From Glandiceps talaboti (taxonomy: Eukaryota > Hemichordata > Enteropneusta > Spengelidae), in the NCBI RefSeq assembly GCF_964340395.1, contig NC_135550.1:18399484-18463483 (forward strand): DNA of 64,000 bases. Direction: 5' to 3'. The notes under the pieces were generated by a model, which did no database searches, was not told the origin of the DNA, and saw nothing but the letters and a program-made list of their open reading frames with translations. Of this stretch, positions 1 through 14,400 are shown in pieces. Each line of letters begins with the position of its first letter. Within the stretch, counting starts at the first letter, position 1. A program made the position numbers and the translations under genes.

Positions 1-9
1 ACATGTATC

Positions 10-440
10 CCTGATATCCAATCATGTCAATATTTTTCCCAAATCCTAAATTTGTGTTCAGTCTGTGCTGTCCAAATCAGTTATTTGATCATATCCCTGA
101 TATCCAATATCATGTCAATATTTTTCCCAATCTTAAATTTGTGTTCAGTCTATGCTGTCCAAATCAGTTATTTGATCATATCCCTGATATCCAATATCAT
201 GTCAATATTTTTCCCAATCCTAAATTTATGTTCAGTCTATGCTGTCCAAATCAGTTCTTTTAATAATATCCCTGATATCCAATTCCATGTGAATGCCAAT
301 GTAGTATTTTCCCTAATCCTTCTTAATTTGCGTTCAGTCTATGCTGTCCGAATCAATTCTTTTTATAATATCCCTGATATCCAATTCCATAGTAATATTT
401 TTCCTGATCTGTTCAGTGTTAATGTTGTCCAAACCCTTGT
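10..440. repeat. 87-88 bp minisatellite, about five copies
   Basis: Consecutive units begin near 24, 112, 199 and 287, each with the phrase TGTCAATATTTTTCCCAA or a decayed form, and each also carries TCCCTGATATCCAAT and CAAATCAGTT. Spacing is 87-88 bp and the last copies are diverged. The array lies in the SNAP-25 intron just upstream of the first visible exon. The open frames through it are repeat translations, not a gene. Confidence 0.9.
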
Positions 441-506
441 TGTCCGATGTGTTCCCCAGTGCTTGTGGTTTGTTTTTGTTATCATGATTTGTTTTTACAA
501 TTGTAG

Positions 507-555
507 AGTCAGGATCTTGGTATCAAGACAATAGTGATGTTGGACGAACAAGGAG
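507..555 (+). CDS. SNAP25: SNAP-25 alternative exon, copy A (first SNARE helix)
   Basis: The acceptor is TTGTAG and the donor GGAG/GTAAGG. It reads [16 protein letters not shown] in phase 0 and ends in phase 1. It matches the vertebrate segment [16 protein letters not shown], including the zero-layer Gln of helix 1. The length of 49 bp equals that of copy B. Using both copies would break the frame, so they should be mutually exclusive. Confidence 0.9.
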
Positions 556-3500
556 GTAAGGTTAAGGGTTTGGCATGAACCAAGTTTATGTCATTGAAAG
601 TAATTACTGCACAAACTTACCCCCAAAAAAACACCTCAACAACACAAAAGCAATATTTTAACAACAAAACCTCAGATTTTCAGTTTGTACAGTAATTACT
701 AATGATATTAACATTTTGACCATTTTTCCTAAACATTGTCTATCTTTTTTTCTTTCTCTCTCTCTCTTGATATCTTCCTTCTTCTCGTACTTGCCGCAAT
801 CATTTTCTCCATCAGAGCAAGGAAGCAGGGATCAACACACTTGTAATGTTGGATGAGCAAGGAGGTGACAGATCAAACCGTTTCTTTGTTGTTTTTCCTA
901 AGTGTTCTAGAAAGTAGACCGGTGGAACAAAATTAACTTTCTTTGCGTTAATAAATCAGACAATATCCCTTTTAATTTAACATAACCAATTCCGTTTTAA
1001 TAATTAACACCTTCTTGAATGTGCTCTTTGTTATTTACCCATATGATGTAGACCTTTATCCCTTTCTAATTAATTGCTATGTGAGTGTTTTTTTTAAAAG
1101 CATAACACAAAGAACTAAGTGAAAGTCTTTCAACAAAATTAAGTGTAATTCGTTTTGCAATTTGAATTGTCGTATTTGTTGTCCTTGAAACGTCAGAGTA
1201 TGCTGTGCTGATAATTTCATTGACATTGTAATGCATGTACGAACAGTCAAGTCTTGGGTTTTGTGACTATGTGTCTGCCTCTAGTTTGTATGTGTTCAAT
1301 CCCACTTGCATGAAAGCTTATTTATACTGGTGTTTTTTATTGTCTGCCTTGTACAACAACACTGTCCATATGCATGATTACTTTCTTTCCATTGAAGATG
1401 TGATATTAGAACTCATTTCATGTGGAAACAGTAGTCATAGTGGGGACATATCAACCAAGTTTTGATGGACAAAGGTCTAACAGACAAATGATGTCATCAT
1501 TGAAACATATCACTTGCATGCCCCATGTGTTCCCATACTCTTTCTCATTCACGTCATGTATCTGGAACGATATCACAGTTTGTCATGCATCAACATCACC
1601 ACTGAGTCTATACATTGTACAATGTAATTCTTTAATACCTGCAACGATAATCATCTTTAGTAGTCTGTGGAATGACTTTGTTTGAAATTACCAACTTTTT
1701 TACATCAAGGGCACACACTTGCAAGATAAACAGATTTCTCTAATCATACGCTTCCAACTGTGTTCTTTAAATGGCATGGCTGAGTAAACAACATACTTAT
1801 CTCTTTTTTTTCCCCTATTTTTTTGTAATTTCTTCAAAATAATGGCTAGCAAAATAATGGTATGATTATAAGGCATGTCAGCTTTGTACCACTGGGATGA
1901 AAGGTTTACACACAAGCACAGCAAACTCCGAATTCGTATTTGCGATAAAAGACTTTGTATTATCCGTAAAGTACTCATCATTTTCTCCTCAATAATCATG
2001 CTGAATGCCACCACTCGCAATCAAAATATTTATCTTTACCAACAAAGCAGAATAAAGATAACAGCTGATGGCATCGTATGCAATAATGCTTTGAATTGAA
2101 ATATCCTTAATCCAGAGCACATCTGGTTACTTAAATGTTAAATTAAATGACATTCAACCCCGTAACTTATCCCACTAAGATTAAGATAACGTCCATCGGT
2201 CAGGTACCAGCCAAACCCTAAGGATGCTTCCATATGATAATAACACAGGAATGTAGTTATAGTCAAATGGAAAAAGCTGTAGTTCCTGAATACCCAATCC
2301 ACCCACCTGCACAAGGAGAATTGAATTCAAAGTCTAATTTACTTTGAAATTTAATAAAATCATTACAATATGTATTATTATGTAATATGTAATTTTGAAG
2401 GCTTTGTGTACTGTGTGTTTAAGAAAATGAATTTGTATTGCATCGGTGTTCCTTAGAATAGGTATGGTTGTCATAATTGAAAGTAAGATTTGGAGAATAG
2501 CAAATAGCAAAATCCCTAGATATATTGATAAGGTTAATATTAGATAAATGTATGAAATCTTGTAGTTTAGTACCTTAGTTTAAAGTACGACAATGTAGTT
2601 AGATTACCAGCGATACATGGAATGGTTTGGTGATAAATTGGAGTTTATTTAGAGTTACTTCCACATGGAACATAACTAACCCACCCTCACATTTTGTAGT
2701 TGAGAATTAGCCATAACCACACCCCTCATTTCATACTGTAGCTGAGAATGAGCCGTAGCCCCTTCTGAGAATGAGATGTAGCCCTGTCCAAGAATTAGTT
2801 GTAGCCCCATTCCCTATGCTGTCACATCAAACTGTCCTGTGATGAGAGAAAGCACGCTGACGGAGATTACTACCATTTATGCATGCTGAAGTACAACATA
2901 AGAAATGGGTAGTTTTGTTTTGCCATTTCAGAGCAACTGGATCGTATTGAGGAAGGTATGGACCAGATTAATACTGACATGAGAGAGGCTGAGAAGAACT
3001 TAACTGGTCTTGAGAAATGCTGTGGTATTTGTGTCTGTCCATGCAAGAAGTAAGCATAGTTATAATCACTAACATTACAGAAAACAACAGCTAATAGTAA
3101 GGAAAAGTATTCAATATTAGGGTTGATGATGACCAACAGTACAATGTGTCTGTACTAATTGATCGTGCCTTCTTACAAGAGTCAACATTTTTGCTGTGAA
3201 TCAAAATGGTAAAACTAGGTTTGCATGTGAGTTACCTCATAGTAAAGGATAGGGGAAGGAGAAGCATTGTGTATCAGTGGCTTGTAATTTGGCACGCTGG
3301 TGTCCATCATTTAGGTTTTGCTAGCACAACTGAACTGAAGTTCAGTAGTTTACTACTTGCTCTATGATAAGTTCACCATAGCTACTGTATATTAGAAGAG
3401 TGACTAGCCATAGACTATGGAGTGACCCACCCAAGTAAATTGCAAAATTTCTTCTGAATACTCACAGTGAATCACCTACAGTTGTCTTGAAGTATACAGT

Positions 3501-5418
3501 CAATTCATACTACTCCTTCAAGTCCTGGCATTCTGTTCTTGAAAAGTCCTGGAAAGATGACATTTACTCTTGAAACATAAATTATGTCAAGAAACTCTTT
3601 TATTTTAATTGACAATGAGACTGTTCATCTTGACATTGCATGTTGCTGTCTGTTTGTTTGTGAGATGTACCACAAACGTACTTCCAGGAAATGGCATGGA
3701 AATATGGAAGTCATGGAAATAAATGTAATGTGAACTCTGAATTGGAGAAGTTCCGTGTTCCATGCATTGTTACTGATATTTTGTGATAAATACAACATGA
3801 TAGTATTAAAACTAGGTCTGAATGTTGAAACCACTAAAAACTAAATGACATTTGATTGTTTAAGTGATGGACTATAATGAAATTACTACTGTACATGACG
3901 TGATAGTTTACACTACTTCACTATATGTGAACAGTCATAAAAGTTGATGTGCAACATCATCCATTTTGCCTAATCCAGTCACCTGTAAAGCTCTTTTAAT
4001 GTCATGTATTCGTCAACAGAAACAAATCTATATTAAGACCAGGTAATAAATTAGCAAAAAAGGTCCTCTATCACAAAGGATCTTGTGTGGCGACTAATCA
4101 TGATAGATCATGATGTGTAACTGAGATGGGAAACCATTAGGTATGATCTATGTGTTTTGATTGTGTAGCAACAGTAATGATACTTATCAAACATTAAACT
4201 TACTTTACATTTGGCAAATAAAGCACAAAACAAGGTAGTAAAGCACCAATGTTAGATTAGGATTAAAATGTGGGTGTGAAAACAACTAGTCTGACACAGT
4301 TATAGAAATTTTTGGTCAAGAATGATATTTTAATTCCTATGGCTCCACTGATAAGGCCAAATAAAAAAAAGTTGTTTGGTTCCGGTTACCTGACCCCACC
4401 TAGTTTTCACGCCGAAATATAATAATAAAATAAATAATAAAATTGCGAAAATCATGAAGTCTCGCAAGAAATAGTGGGTGCGGAAACTGACATCAACTTA
4501 AAAAGACAATATAAAACTATTCTTCCAATCTGTAATGGCTTTACATCTGAAGGGAAGAAATAAACAACACAGAGAACATTTGGAAAACAATGGAAAACCT
4601 GAACTAGACACTCACACATGAAAAAAAATATGATAAAATAAAATAAAAAATCTACCTACCCCACCTATTTTAAAATTGAATGTAAGCGGAACCACACAAT
4701 TTTTTTTACACCTCTTAGATAATAGTGTATAGGATTTAAACACATCAAGAAGTGATTAGATTGAGATCCTAGGCTATCCAGCAGGCAGCCACACCTATTC
4801 AACAGTATGACATATGCAAGGCCAGTACATACACTACAATTATTTCTTGCCGAGCACAAAATGGAGAAATATATGGATAGGAATTAATTGGTCAAATGCC
4901 AGCCGAAGGGCTTCCAAAGTTGTCATCTTGCTTGAGTGCATACATCATAATCATTCCCAACACACCAAGCAGTGGCAGAGTGATATTTAATTATGCATGA
5001 ATATCATGTTGTTCACATTCAAAGCAAAGTCAGGTGTAATCATAGTAATGACACTGATACAGACGGAATGGATTGAGAGAGCTAGAGCAGAACTTTTATT
5101 GCGTTCAGTTTCTGTGATTGAAATGTGTTTGATAAGAGCCCGGCAAATTCAGCCAAGAAACATTGAATAAATAGTGAGATAAGCAAGCTCTGTCCAATTA
5201 CTATAAGTGATACACTGTTATGGATGGGTGCAAATAGATCTATATATGAAAACAGTGAACATGAAATTCAAAGACACAGCTCAAGTTTATTATACCGTAG
5301 TATAGATCTGATTGTATCCACCCACTCTGGTCTGTTACCTATTAGTTGGGCATGGCACAGATGTCACTTACTTATAAGCTTTTAGCTCCCAAAGAAGGAG
5401 CTTGAGAGATACCGAGCA

Positions 5419-5475
<57 letters not shown>

Positions 5476-8400
5476 ATCATCAATATCTCAAGAACCAGTG
5501 GCTTGTTTGAAATTAGATTTAGTTTTATAGAGATTCTATAAGACAATGCACAAGCAATGATTAAGTTTTGATAAACATCCTATGAATATTAAATGATGTA
5601 TTTGCATAAATACTGATTTTTGGTATTTACCGGTACATGTAGGCAATACCTTGAGAATACAAGGCAATACCTTGAGAATACAAACTTCAAATTTCGCATA
5701 ATTTGGTGTATACATTGATGATGATAACTAAGCACACATATCCCACAAAGCTTAATAGTGTAGCTTGTAATTTGAACAATTCATTTGCAAAATTAATGAT
5801 TTTCCCAATTCATTTGCAAAATTAATGATTTTCGGTAAATAGGCAATATCGAAAGTACAAGCAAAGAACAGAATTGTCAATGTTGCATCATACATATTAC
5901 ATGAAATGGGGGAGTTCAGATGCTATGCAGTCATATTATACACAAGATTTTATGGCTCTATACCTGTGATTTACATTTTTTATACATACAATTATACTGC
6001 CTTTGGTGATGAAAATAGCATAATGTATAAAAAGATTAAAGTCAGATAAATTTGCTGGAGGCCTTAAAAGGATATGAAGTATTGTATAAGACAATATAAA
6101 CAAAATCAGAAACAAGGCTGGAACATAAACTAATTCCGTGTGGTATAAATAATAGTGTTTTGTAGGAAACCTGAATAAGTTTATCTTATTATAACTGTTG
6201 TGTATGAGTTTGTTTGTTGATAACCCTTTTATTGTGTTGTATGATTGGTTGTTGAAGGTACCTTCAGTACAATTCAACACATTGTATCACAAGCAAGCCA
6301 AGTTGAACACATTAGAATAAAAAATATGGGGTTAATAGAATGGTCCATCTATGTTACAACAACACACTTCTACATCACTGGTTTTGCTGTGAGTCTAAGT
6401 ATGAATGAAAATGTTAAGAATCGCCCCCCCCCCCCCTCCCCTTTTTTTCCTGATTCATTTCTTGCTCTGGTTTGAAGCAAATCTGAGTGAACATTGTGAA
6501 AGGAAAGGATAACCTCTTAAATGTGTACATACGTGTGGTTTGTCCAGTGATATATAGCCAGATTGAGTTGACAAGCCATGTACACCTTCGCACACTACAT
6601 TTCAGTAACAGTTCACTCAAATGAACATTTTGAGCAACATGATATGACAGAACCCCATGATGTGTGAGAGTAAGCATGGCATACCCAGGTAGGGTATTTG
6701 CACAAAGGTTTGCAGTGTTCTCTGTGGCCATACTTTCATGTGCTTGAGAATATAAGTGCAGCAGAAAGCTCTACAAGACAAGTTAGTGCAAATACCACGA
6801 TTACCAACATACATGTATAGCACTCTTGCATCTTGGGTATCGTTATTATTACATTATGTTTAATATCGAAAAACAGCATAATTTAGTTACAAAATACAAC
6901 TGCATTGGCATGCTTTTTGAGCACCTCGTGGAATTAAGGTTGCTATTTTGATCCAAAAACTTAGTTATAATTAAATACAGTGTACAGGTTGGTATCAAGA
7001 GTAAAACAGATATATTTAGAGACAAGAGGAGGCTGAGAGGTGAAGATAGAAAGACAGATTACAATTGACTTTGAAGTACCCATTTCATTCCCAATTTCCC
7101 CTTGTGGGATCAATAAAGTATTTATTATTGTTATTATTATAACTATTATCTTACATAGCTACCCGTAAACAGAGATTAAAAAATGGCTTCATTATAGCAA
7201 ATATACCTGGTCCATTATTTTCCAGTCATATCTCCAACAACATAAATTTTGTCACCACCAGCTCAACATTCTTCGTATTTAAATTTCGTGAAATCTCAAA
7301 TGACCTTTGTGGAAACTCTGTCAGCCATAGTCAGTTTGATTCAATAATTAATAACACTGACTTTTTGTGTGTGTGATCTATTATGACAAGTTGGTGATAT
7401 GTCAACAATGCATGTTTCAATTATATGTGGCACAACATTAACAATTGATTGCATTGAGACGCAGGCATTCATCCGTTGGTAGCGACAAGCACTAAAGTTT
7501 AATCTAATCATTCACGTCATTGAACAAGGGGGCTGCACCTATTTGATTGGTTTCAAGCAAAGAAAACCTCTCAGTCTGACGGCTTTGTCTTCATAGATTT
7601 GTTCAGAGTCTGTGATAGCATATGATATTAATAACATGTTCATAGTCAGTCTGTGATAGCATATGATATATATATAGTGACATTATTTGACCATACGTTG
7701 CATTTGTGACGCCAACTCATTCAAATGTCATCCACATCACCCCCCATTCACAGTTTTCTCCTATGGGAGTGTAAAAAGTGTGGTTGGTGAAATTACGTCC
7801 ATCAAATTGTGTCAACGTCAAAGCCATGGAAATATGGATGTGCTCAAGGCAAGTGCACAGAGCCAAGTTGTTAGAAATTGTTGGCCATATCAATATACAC
7901 CAGGCAACAACTTGACCTGAAGAGGGTTATTAATGTATGGCTGTGCACTATAGTGTCATCTGTGTTTAAACATTGTGACATTTACCGATTTCAACCAAAC
8001 CTGGCACAAATGTCAGATCCTGTAGTTCAATATGTACATCACTTTATTGTGATGGCCACCGTATTTGTCATAAAATTCAGATTGTGAATAATAAATATAA
8101 GTTGAAATGTTGGGAGTATGCATTCAGCGAATCTCTGGTGCCCTTCTACCTTGTAATGACAAATGTGTATTAAAGTCAGGATTGTTGTAGCAACTATTCT
8201 ATCCAATGAGTTCAAAATTATGAAATGAAATTTGTTGGTGAAGTAGCTGACCAGACCTCAGTTACATAAAACTTCATGCAGCACACGTTGATAGATGGAT
8301 AACTGCTGTAAGACTGATTAATATGAAAGTCACGTCCACTTGATGATTACAGTCTCTTTCCCTATATTGTGAGTTTTCATGTCCCAACCAGATTACTGAA

Positions 8401-11400
8401 TTTTGATATTTAATTATAGCATTCAGACATTTGAATAGTAGAATGAGGGTAAACTTGAATTTCATGTAATCTTAATAGTGCAACAGTTGATCACACATTT
8501 AGATTAATATGTGGAACGCATTGTTGCCATGGTGTTGTCATAGTGAAGTAATTCAGGTAAATATTGACGTCAGATGATTAAACTGCAGTGTGTTTCTTTT
8601 AATCAAGGATGCATGTTTAGGATCCTGCAAATTCTACATTTGTCAGGTAGATGTATCATAAAATCCACTTAAAGGCTCAACGTGTCTTAACAACAACAAG
8701 TGTAATATATTGCCAACAGAGTCTGCCGATGTGATCGGTTTAGTTTAGAAATGTAGGTTGTACTGTATCTACATATTCTCAGCACCTATATATCACGTCT
8801 TTATCTTCTCTGACAGCTTTGGCAATTTTGAAAAGGGAGAAGACTACAAGAAGACCTGGAAATCGTCAGAAGATGGCAAAGTGGTATCTAGTCAGCCATC
8901 AAGGGTGTCAGATGATCGTAATGCATTGACTGGCCAAACTTCTTATGTTACAAGGTATATATATATATACCCCTCTCAGCTGTTAACAATCTAAATAAAA
9001 CTGACCTAAACTACTAGAAATCTTAGAATACATGGCTCTGTTCTGATATTTTGACAGTGAAAAAATAGCCTCAAGTGAGTCCTCATTCTATGACGTCATC
9101 AGAACTGTTATAAAATATATGTATCTGTTTGTCTTAAGCTAGCTACTGTCTTGTTATATATAGACATTAGATTGCAGGAATCACCTAAAAAGATGGTGTG
9201 ACACTGTTCTCATATTTTCAAGATGAAAAATGTTAAATTTCAAGAACTGTAAAGAGTTCATTAGCAGATATTGTACACTAAGAAATAGAACACAAAGTGC
9301 ATGCACCGTGTTGGATGGTCAAAGAATAGATCAGATTAACGTTAGTAAAAATGGAAAGACATAAATTATATTTTTGTTGCTTGATGGTGACAGGATAACG
9401 AATGATGCCAGAGAAGACGAGATGGATGAGAATCTTGGGCAAGTTAGTGGAATTGTGGGTAACCTGCGGCATATGGCAATTGATATGGGTAATGAAATAG
9501 AGGCACAGAATAGACAGGTTGATCGTGTAAACGAAAAGGTAGGTTTGGCTTGCCACCTAGTGTACCAGCTCTACCTGGCAACTACAAGAATTTATCTTTT
9601 TGTTGATATAATCTCAAGTTACTATATTCAATATTCCGTTATGTACAGTCTGAACAAGTATCTATGCGGCATTTTGCTTCAATGTATCTTTAACTTCTGC
9701 TATTTCTGATGTCTTCCAAATTATTTTCTCATATGGTAGTCTAAATATATTTTTTTCAGAAATTGAACTTCAAGCTGCAATTATTTTCACTCAGTGTTCA
9801 TTTTCGTAGTCTGAATAATTATCTGTCCAATATTTTTCCTGTTTCTTTAATCTATCATTGCTCATAATTTATTGCAATTTATTTTTCATACGATAATCTG
9901 AAATATTTATGCAGAAACAGCATTTCAAGCAGAGCTGCAATCTTGCTCACTGAAATGATATTGAAAATAGTATCACTTGTGATTTATGTGATTTGTCTGT
10001 CATGTGTTCAGGGATTTCCCCGTGACAAGCACAAACCTGATATGGCATTATCTGCAGACTAGATAACTTGTCACTTGGAGTATGTACATACATGGATTGA
10101 GAGACAAGGAATGCCAGATCATTCACACAATCCAACCTCTTACACCTGTCAGGAGTAGTCATTATACAGACTGTTGATGATAAACTTGTAAAAAGTCAGA
10201 GTTTGTTGACTCAAGCTTAGAGCGTGGAACTCTCTGAAGACATAGGTTTTATATTTGGGTGTATGTGTAATCCTTGTCAACATTGATTTTTCCCCTAGGT
10301 ATAATGAATGAAGTTGTCCCAGTGACTGCACCAGTGTGTTTATTCTAGTTCTATGTTTAACTGTACCTGTCTCTCTTTTCTCTCATCTGGAAGGTTTTAT
10401 AGGTCTTTTGCTTTACTAGTAGATTGATGGTTTGTGATAGATGGTGATTTAGCAGCGTAGTCAAGATGTCTTTCCTGTTTGTATTATCTCAGGTTTACTG
10501 TCCTCAATTGATATGCAGGTCACATCTGCTCGTTTAATTCCACTTGAACTGATGTGACCAGCAGATCAGTTAGTAGTGAATTCCCATCCACTAAGGGACG
10601 ATCGCGCAATGTCACACAAGCTCAGTAAGCGAACTTTGTTCATTTGGGGGAGGGAGTCTGGCATCAATGTGATTGCTGAAGTGCATTTTCGCACTTCTAT
10701 CCAAATTTCGATGGAAAACTTTCACCCTTCAATGGTAACAGCTTTTGTATTTATTACTGAAATATTGATAGGTGATAAAAATGTACTTCTCATGTAAGAT
10801 ATGGTGTTGGGTTTCTGGTAGGATTTTAATGTGTTTACAATCATGTTTTTACATTACCTAGATCGTAGTGGTGTGACTGATACAGTTTTCATCGTAGTTT
10901 ACATCATATATAAATGTTTGATTCACACTTGTGAATGTTCCTTTAGGGGGAGGTGGGGGGGGGGGGGGGGGGGTGTTTTGACCTAGCTTGTGCAACATTG
11001 TGCGATGATCCCTAGGATAAAGACATGTCAGCTTTACAATCATGACATTTTTACTCTGATCAGTGTGTGTAGACTTGAGATAGAGATACCAAAAACAGTA
11101 AATTTATAAATTAAAAGTCAGAGATCGTAATAAGACATGTCTTAACTAACTTTTAAGCACTTGTGTTTCTCCTCTATAGTTGCTGTGCCCAGTGCTGCAC
11201 ATAGTTCTCTGTATATCCTCCACCATTTTAGTGTCCCCCTTGTTTCCAGATAGAAATTGGAATCACTCTGTATTGTTGTGTGTCCTCCACCATTATAGTG
11301 TAAACTCTTTCACCTTGTTTTCAGATAGAAAATTGGAATCACCCTGTATTTTGTATGTCTCCTCCTCCTTAGTATAACCAATTCACCTTGTTTCCAGATA

Positions 11401-14400
11401 GAAATTGGAATCACTCTGTATTTCCATTTCAGCTGTTACTGATTATTTGATGTTTAGTTTCCAAGCGTGGTGCCATACTCCAGAGTAGTACTAGAGAATC
11501 CACTTTATACCTGATAGTACCTATATATATTAGCCATTCTTTAAACTCCCATCCATTTAGTTTTAAAAAGGTCCCACTAACTTCCACCTATAGCAACTGT
11601 GACTAACATGATCAGAGTATATGCCATGGTCAAAGAGATTTATAAAAAGAGTAAACAGGCACATATGTAATGCAGGGAGAAATATTGGGATACAATATAT
11701 AGACGGGTTTGATGAGTTTAGTGATAACGTGGCCTTACCATAAGTTCCCATTGACCATGGCAAATAGTTTGGGTTTGTGAGATTATTATGCACTTGTGTT
11801 ATCTTCTATCACTTACTGTAAGGCTATCTCCACTCCACCGAGGTACACTCCATGTCTGCTGTAGCATTGTGACTTTATAATGCACACATCATACCCACAA
11901 CTGGGTATGAGCCTCTGCTGCTCTCTTTCTCTCTATCTCTTTCTCTCTACCATTTCATCTCATTATTGTAATCCATCAACATAATCAGTTTTGATCAAAA
12001 TCTCTACTCTCTTTTTTTCTTGTAGTTTAATAACAAGAACTTTTTACAAAAATTTCTCAAATTTTTTATTCAACTTCATACATAATTAATCTCACATGAA
12101 TTTATTACTGACAAAATGTTTTATCATTTTTCTCTCTGCTTACCAAATTTTACGTTGGATTTAAACGTTATAATTTTTTTTTGGAATATTTTTGATGCGT
12201 AAACGCTCACTTATCAACCGTGCGTGGTTCAGGCTCTGTCCAATGTAGACCGTCTGTCAGCTGCAAATACTCGGGCAGCTAAACTACTCAAAGACTAGGC
12301 ATGTACTGTATAATCTACTCTTCAAGTGTGGCAATTTCTACCCAAAGCTTACATCAATCTGCATGAAGACAGGAAAACGCTGCAATTTCCATTTCTGCAC
12401 AACTATCAAGAGACTGTGGTATTTCAGGATTTGAAGCAATGCTAGCAGTTACCAGGCTTTTTTACTATTTAGCCACTTTTTAGATCTCTTTCTTTAACTC
12501 TGAAAACCCGAAATTCTTTCCTCCAAAAATAACTAATTCTATGCATAAGACACTAATCCTTGCTACTTTTTTTTGGCGTATTTACTCAAACCTGAAAACC
12601 CAGCATACTTTCCTGAGAACCGATCATCTTTCCACCTAAACATCGTCAACTAATTCAACACATCTTTTGATACAATCCTCTAGTACTCCATTGCTCAATT
12701 AATCATGTTTTCAGCTCGCTTTCTCTTGATTAACTTTATGACATGTTCGATCTTTCTTCTTTTTTTTGCCGTGAAATTGAGTGTCAAAAACTAATCAAGC
12801 ATTTCTCCATACACTAGCCATTTCATCTGTTTTTTCCCTTCATTCCCATTTTGCCATTACTCATTCCCAGTATTCCTGTTTGCTTCCATCCTTCTCTACT
12901 CCTTCTCGTCTCACCATTCTCTTGGTGGTTGATGCATCTGTGGTTGAGTCGTGGCGCTTGGAGCAAATTCTGTTTGCTAGCATGAACAAACTGCCATCCT
13001 GCATCATGTAATAACTGTTGCACCTAAATGTTCAAAGTGTGTGTATGTGTGTGTCTAAGTTCTAATTTGTGGTAGTTGTATTTTTTTTGTTATGTGGACT
13101 AACTTTATTAAAAATTTAGCATGATATGCAACATCTTTCCTTCTATGCTTTTTCTTCTTCTTCTTCTTCTTCTCCTTCTTCTTTTTTTATCTACTTCTAT
13201 CAGGCATCTTCAAATGTCTTACGAATTAAGGCAGCTAACACCCGAGCCAGTCAAATCCTCCACAAGGGAAAGGGTCAAAAGGGTGACACATAAACCAGAG
13301 TAGATCGTTGACACGGTCAATATCAAGTTCACTTCTTGCCAGAAGTCTCAACTTTACAAATGAATCTAATATATGTGTGTGTGTGTGGACTTTTTGCTGT
13401 CAAAGTGGTTGATAGTATTGCTGTTGTGAGTGTGTGGTCACAGTTGATTCTAATATAATTAAATGTAGCAGGTTTTATAACAATTCTAAGTCTCTAATTA
13501 TTTAAGAATATTTTCTTTCATTTAGTTTTCTTATATTATGAATAACAAGAATTTTCCTGTATATTAGGAGGCACTCTCCTGGGAACTTCGGCAACTTTTA
13601 TATTGTCTAACTTATTTTGAGTTCAATAATCTCTTTATTATATTTTTACGGCAACGTATAGTATGATTGTTCTTACGGTTTGCAATATTTATGAACACAT
13701 CAGCTATACGTTTCCCAGTGTCATTGACAATCTGTTTCTGTTTTTTGAACTTGTAACAAGCAATACAATGAGGACATACAGATTAGTTTGTATTTTGGTT
13801 TCTATTTGCCAGTTTTATAATGCTGTGTTGTAGAATTTGTCAGCATAGAGTTAATAGTCTCACGTTGAGATCTTTACTTTTATAAACTTAGTGTGCATAT
13901 GTAAAGTAATAGAGTTTTTCTCTTTCTCTATATCTGTGTGTCTATCTGGTGGTTTCCTTCTTTTCTTTTTTGTCTTACCTTCGTTGTTTCCCATCGCTGG
14001 TCTCATCTTGTAATTTCCTTGTGTGGTTTCTGTACGTCTTATTCAGAGCCGGTTGAATGCTGCCCGTATTGGTCAGGCCAACACTCGGGCCACCAAGATC
14101 CTGAACCAAAGCTAAAAAGATTTGAAGTCGCTGCATGAGGCTGGGAAAAAAATACAATGCATGAAGCAGACATCTCAGCTCCTTTTATCACTCACTCATT
14201 CATTCACTAATTCCCCAATTTTGCAAAAGTTTTGGTTCGTTTCCTTCCATTTCCCAACACTTTGTAGTTTACTGCTCATTTTATATCAATAGTTTAGAAT
14301 ATCTAGATTGTGGTGTCATACTTTATTAGTTCAATTAGACTAGCGCAATAGTTGCCTATCTTCTTGCTTTGTTGTATCTTAACACATACATTAGATGACA

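Larger units (their letters stand above)
3050..8816 (+). other. SNAP25: SNAP-25 intron, 5.8 kb
   Basis: No convincing coding exon is visible. It holds a dispersed-repeat fragment near 4290-4370, a (GTCT)n-bearing repeat at about 5370-5620, another dispersed repeat at 6300-6430 with a C-run at 6423, a retroposon-like 3' tail near 7090-7150, and a short local duplication near 7600-7670 (the phrase CTGTGATAGCATATGATAT twice). Confidence 0.7.

Noticed and set aside
24-534. Open frames of 79 and 160 residues with internal repeats
   Set aside because: They are translations of the 87-bp minisatellite; the second merely runs into the real exon at 507 in a frame other than that of the exon.
9091-9098. 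CRE palindrome TGACGTCA in a SNAP-25 intron
   Set aside because: A single 8-mer can occur by chance and no other regulatory context is visible.
13938-14138. 66-residue open frame covering exon T3
   Set aside because: Wrong frame: the SNARE pattern and splice phase are in another frame, ending at 14115.
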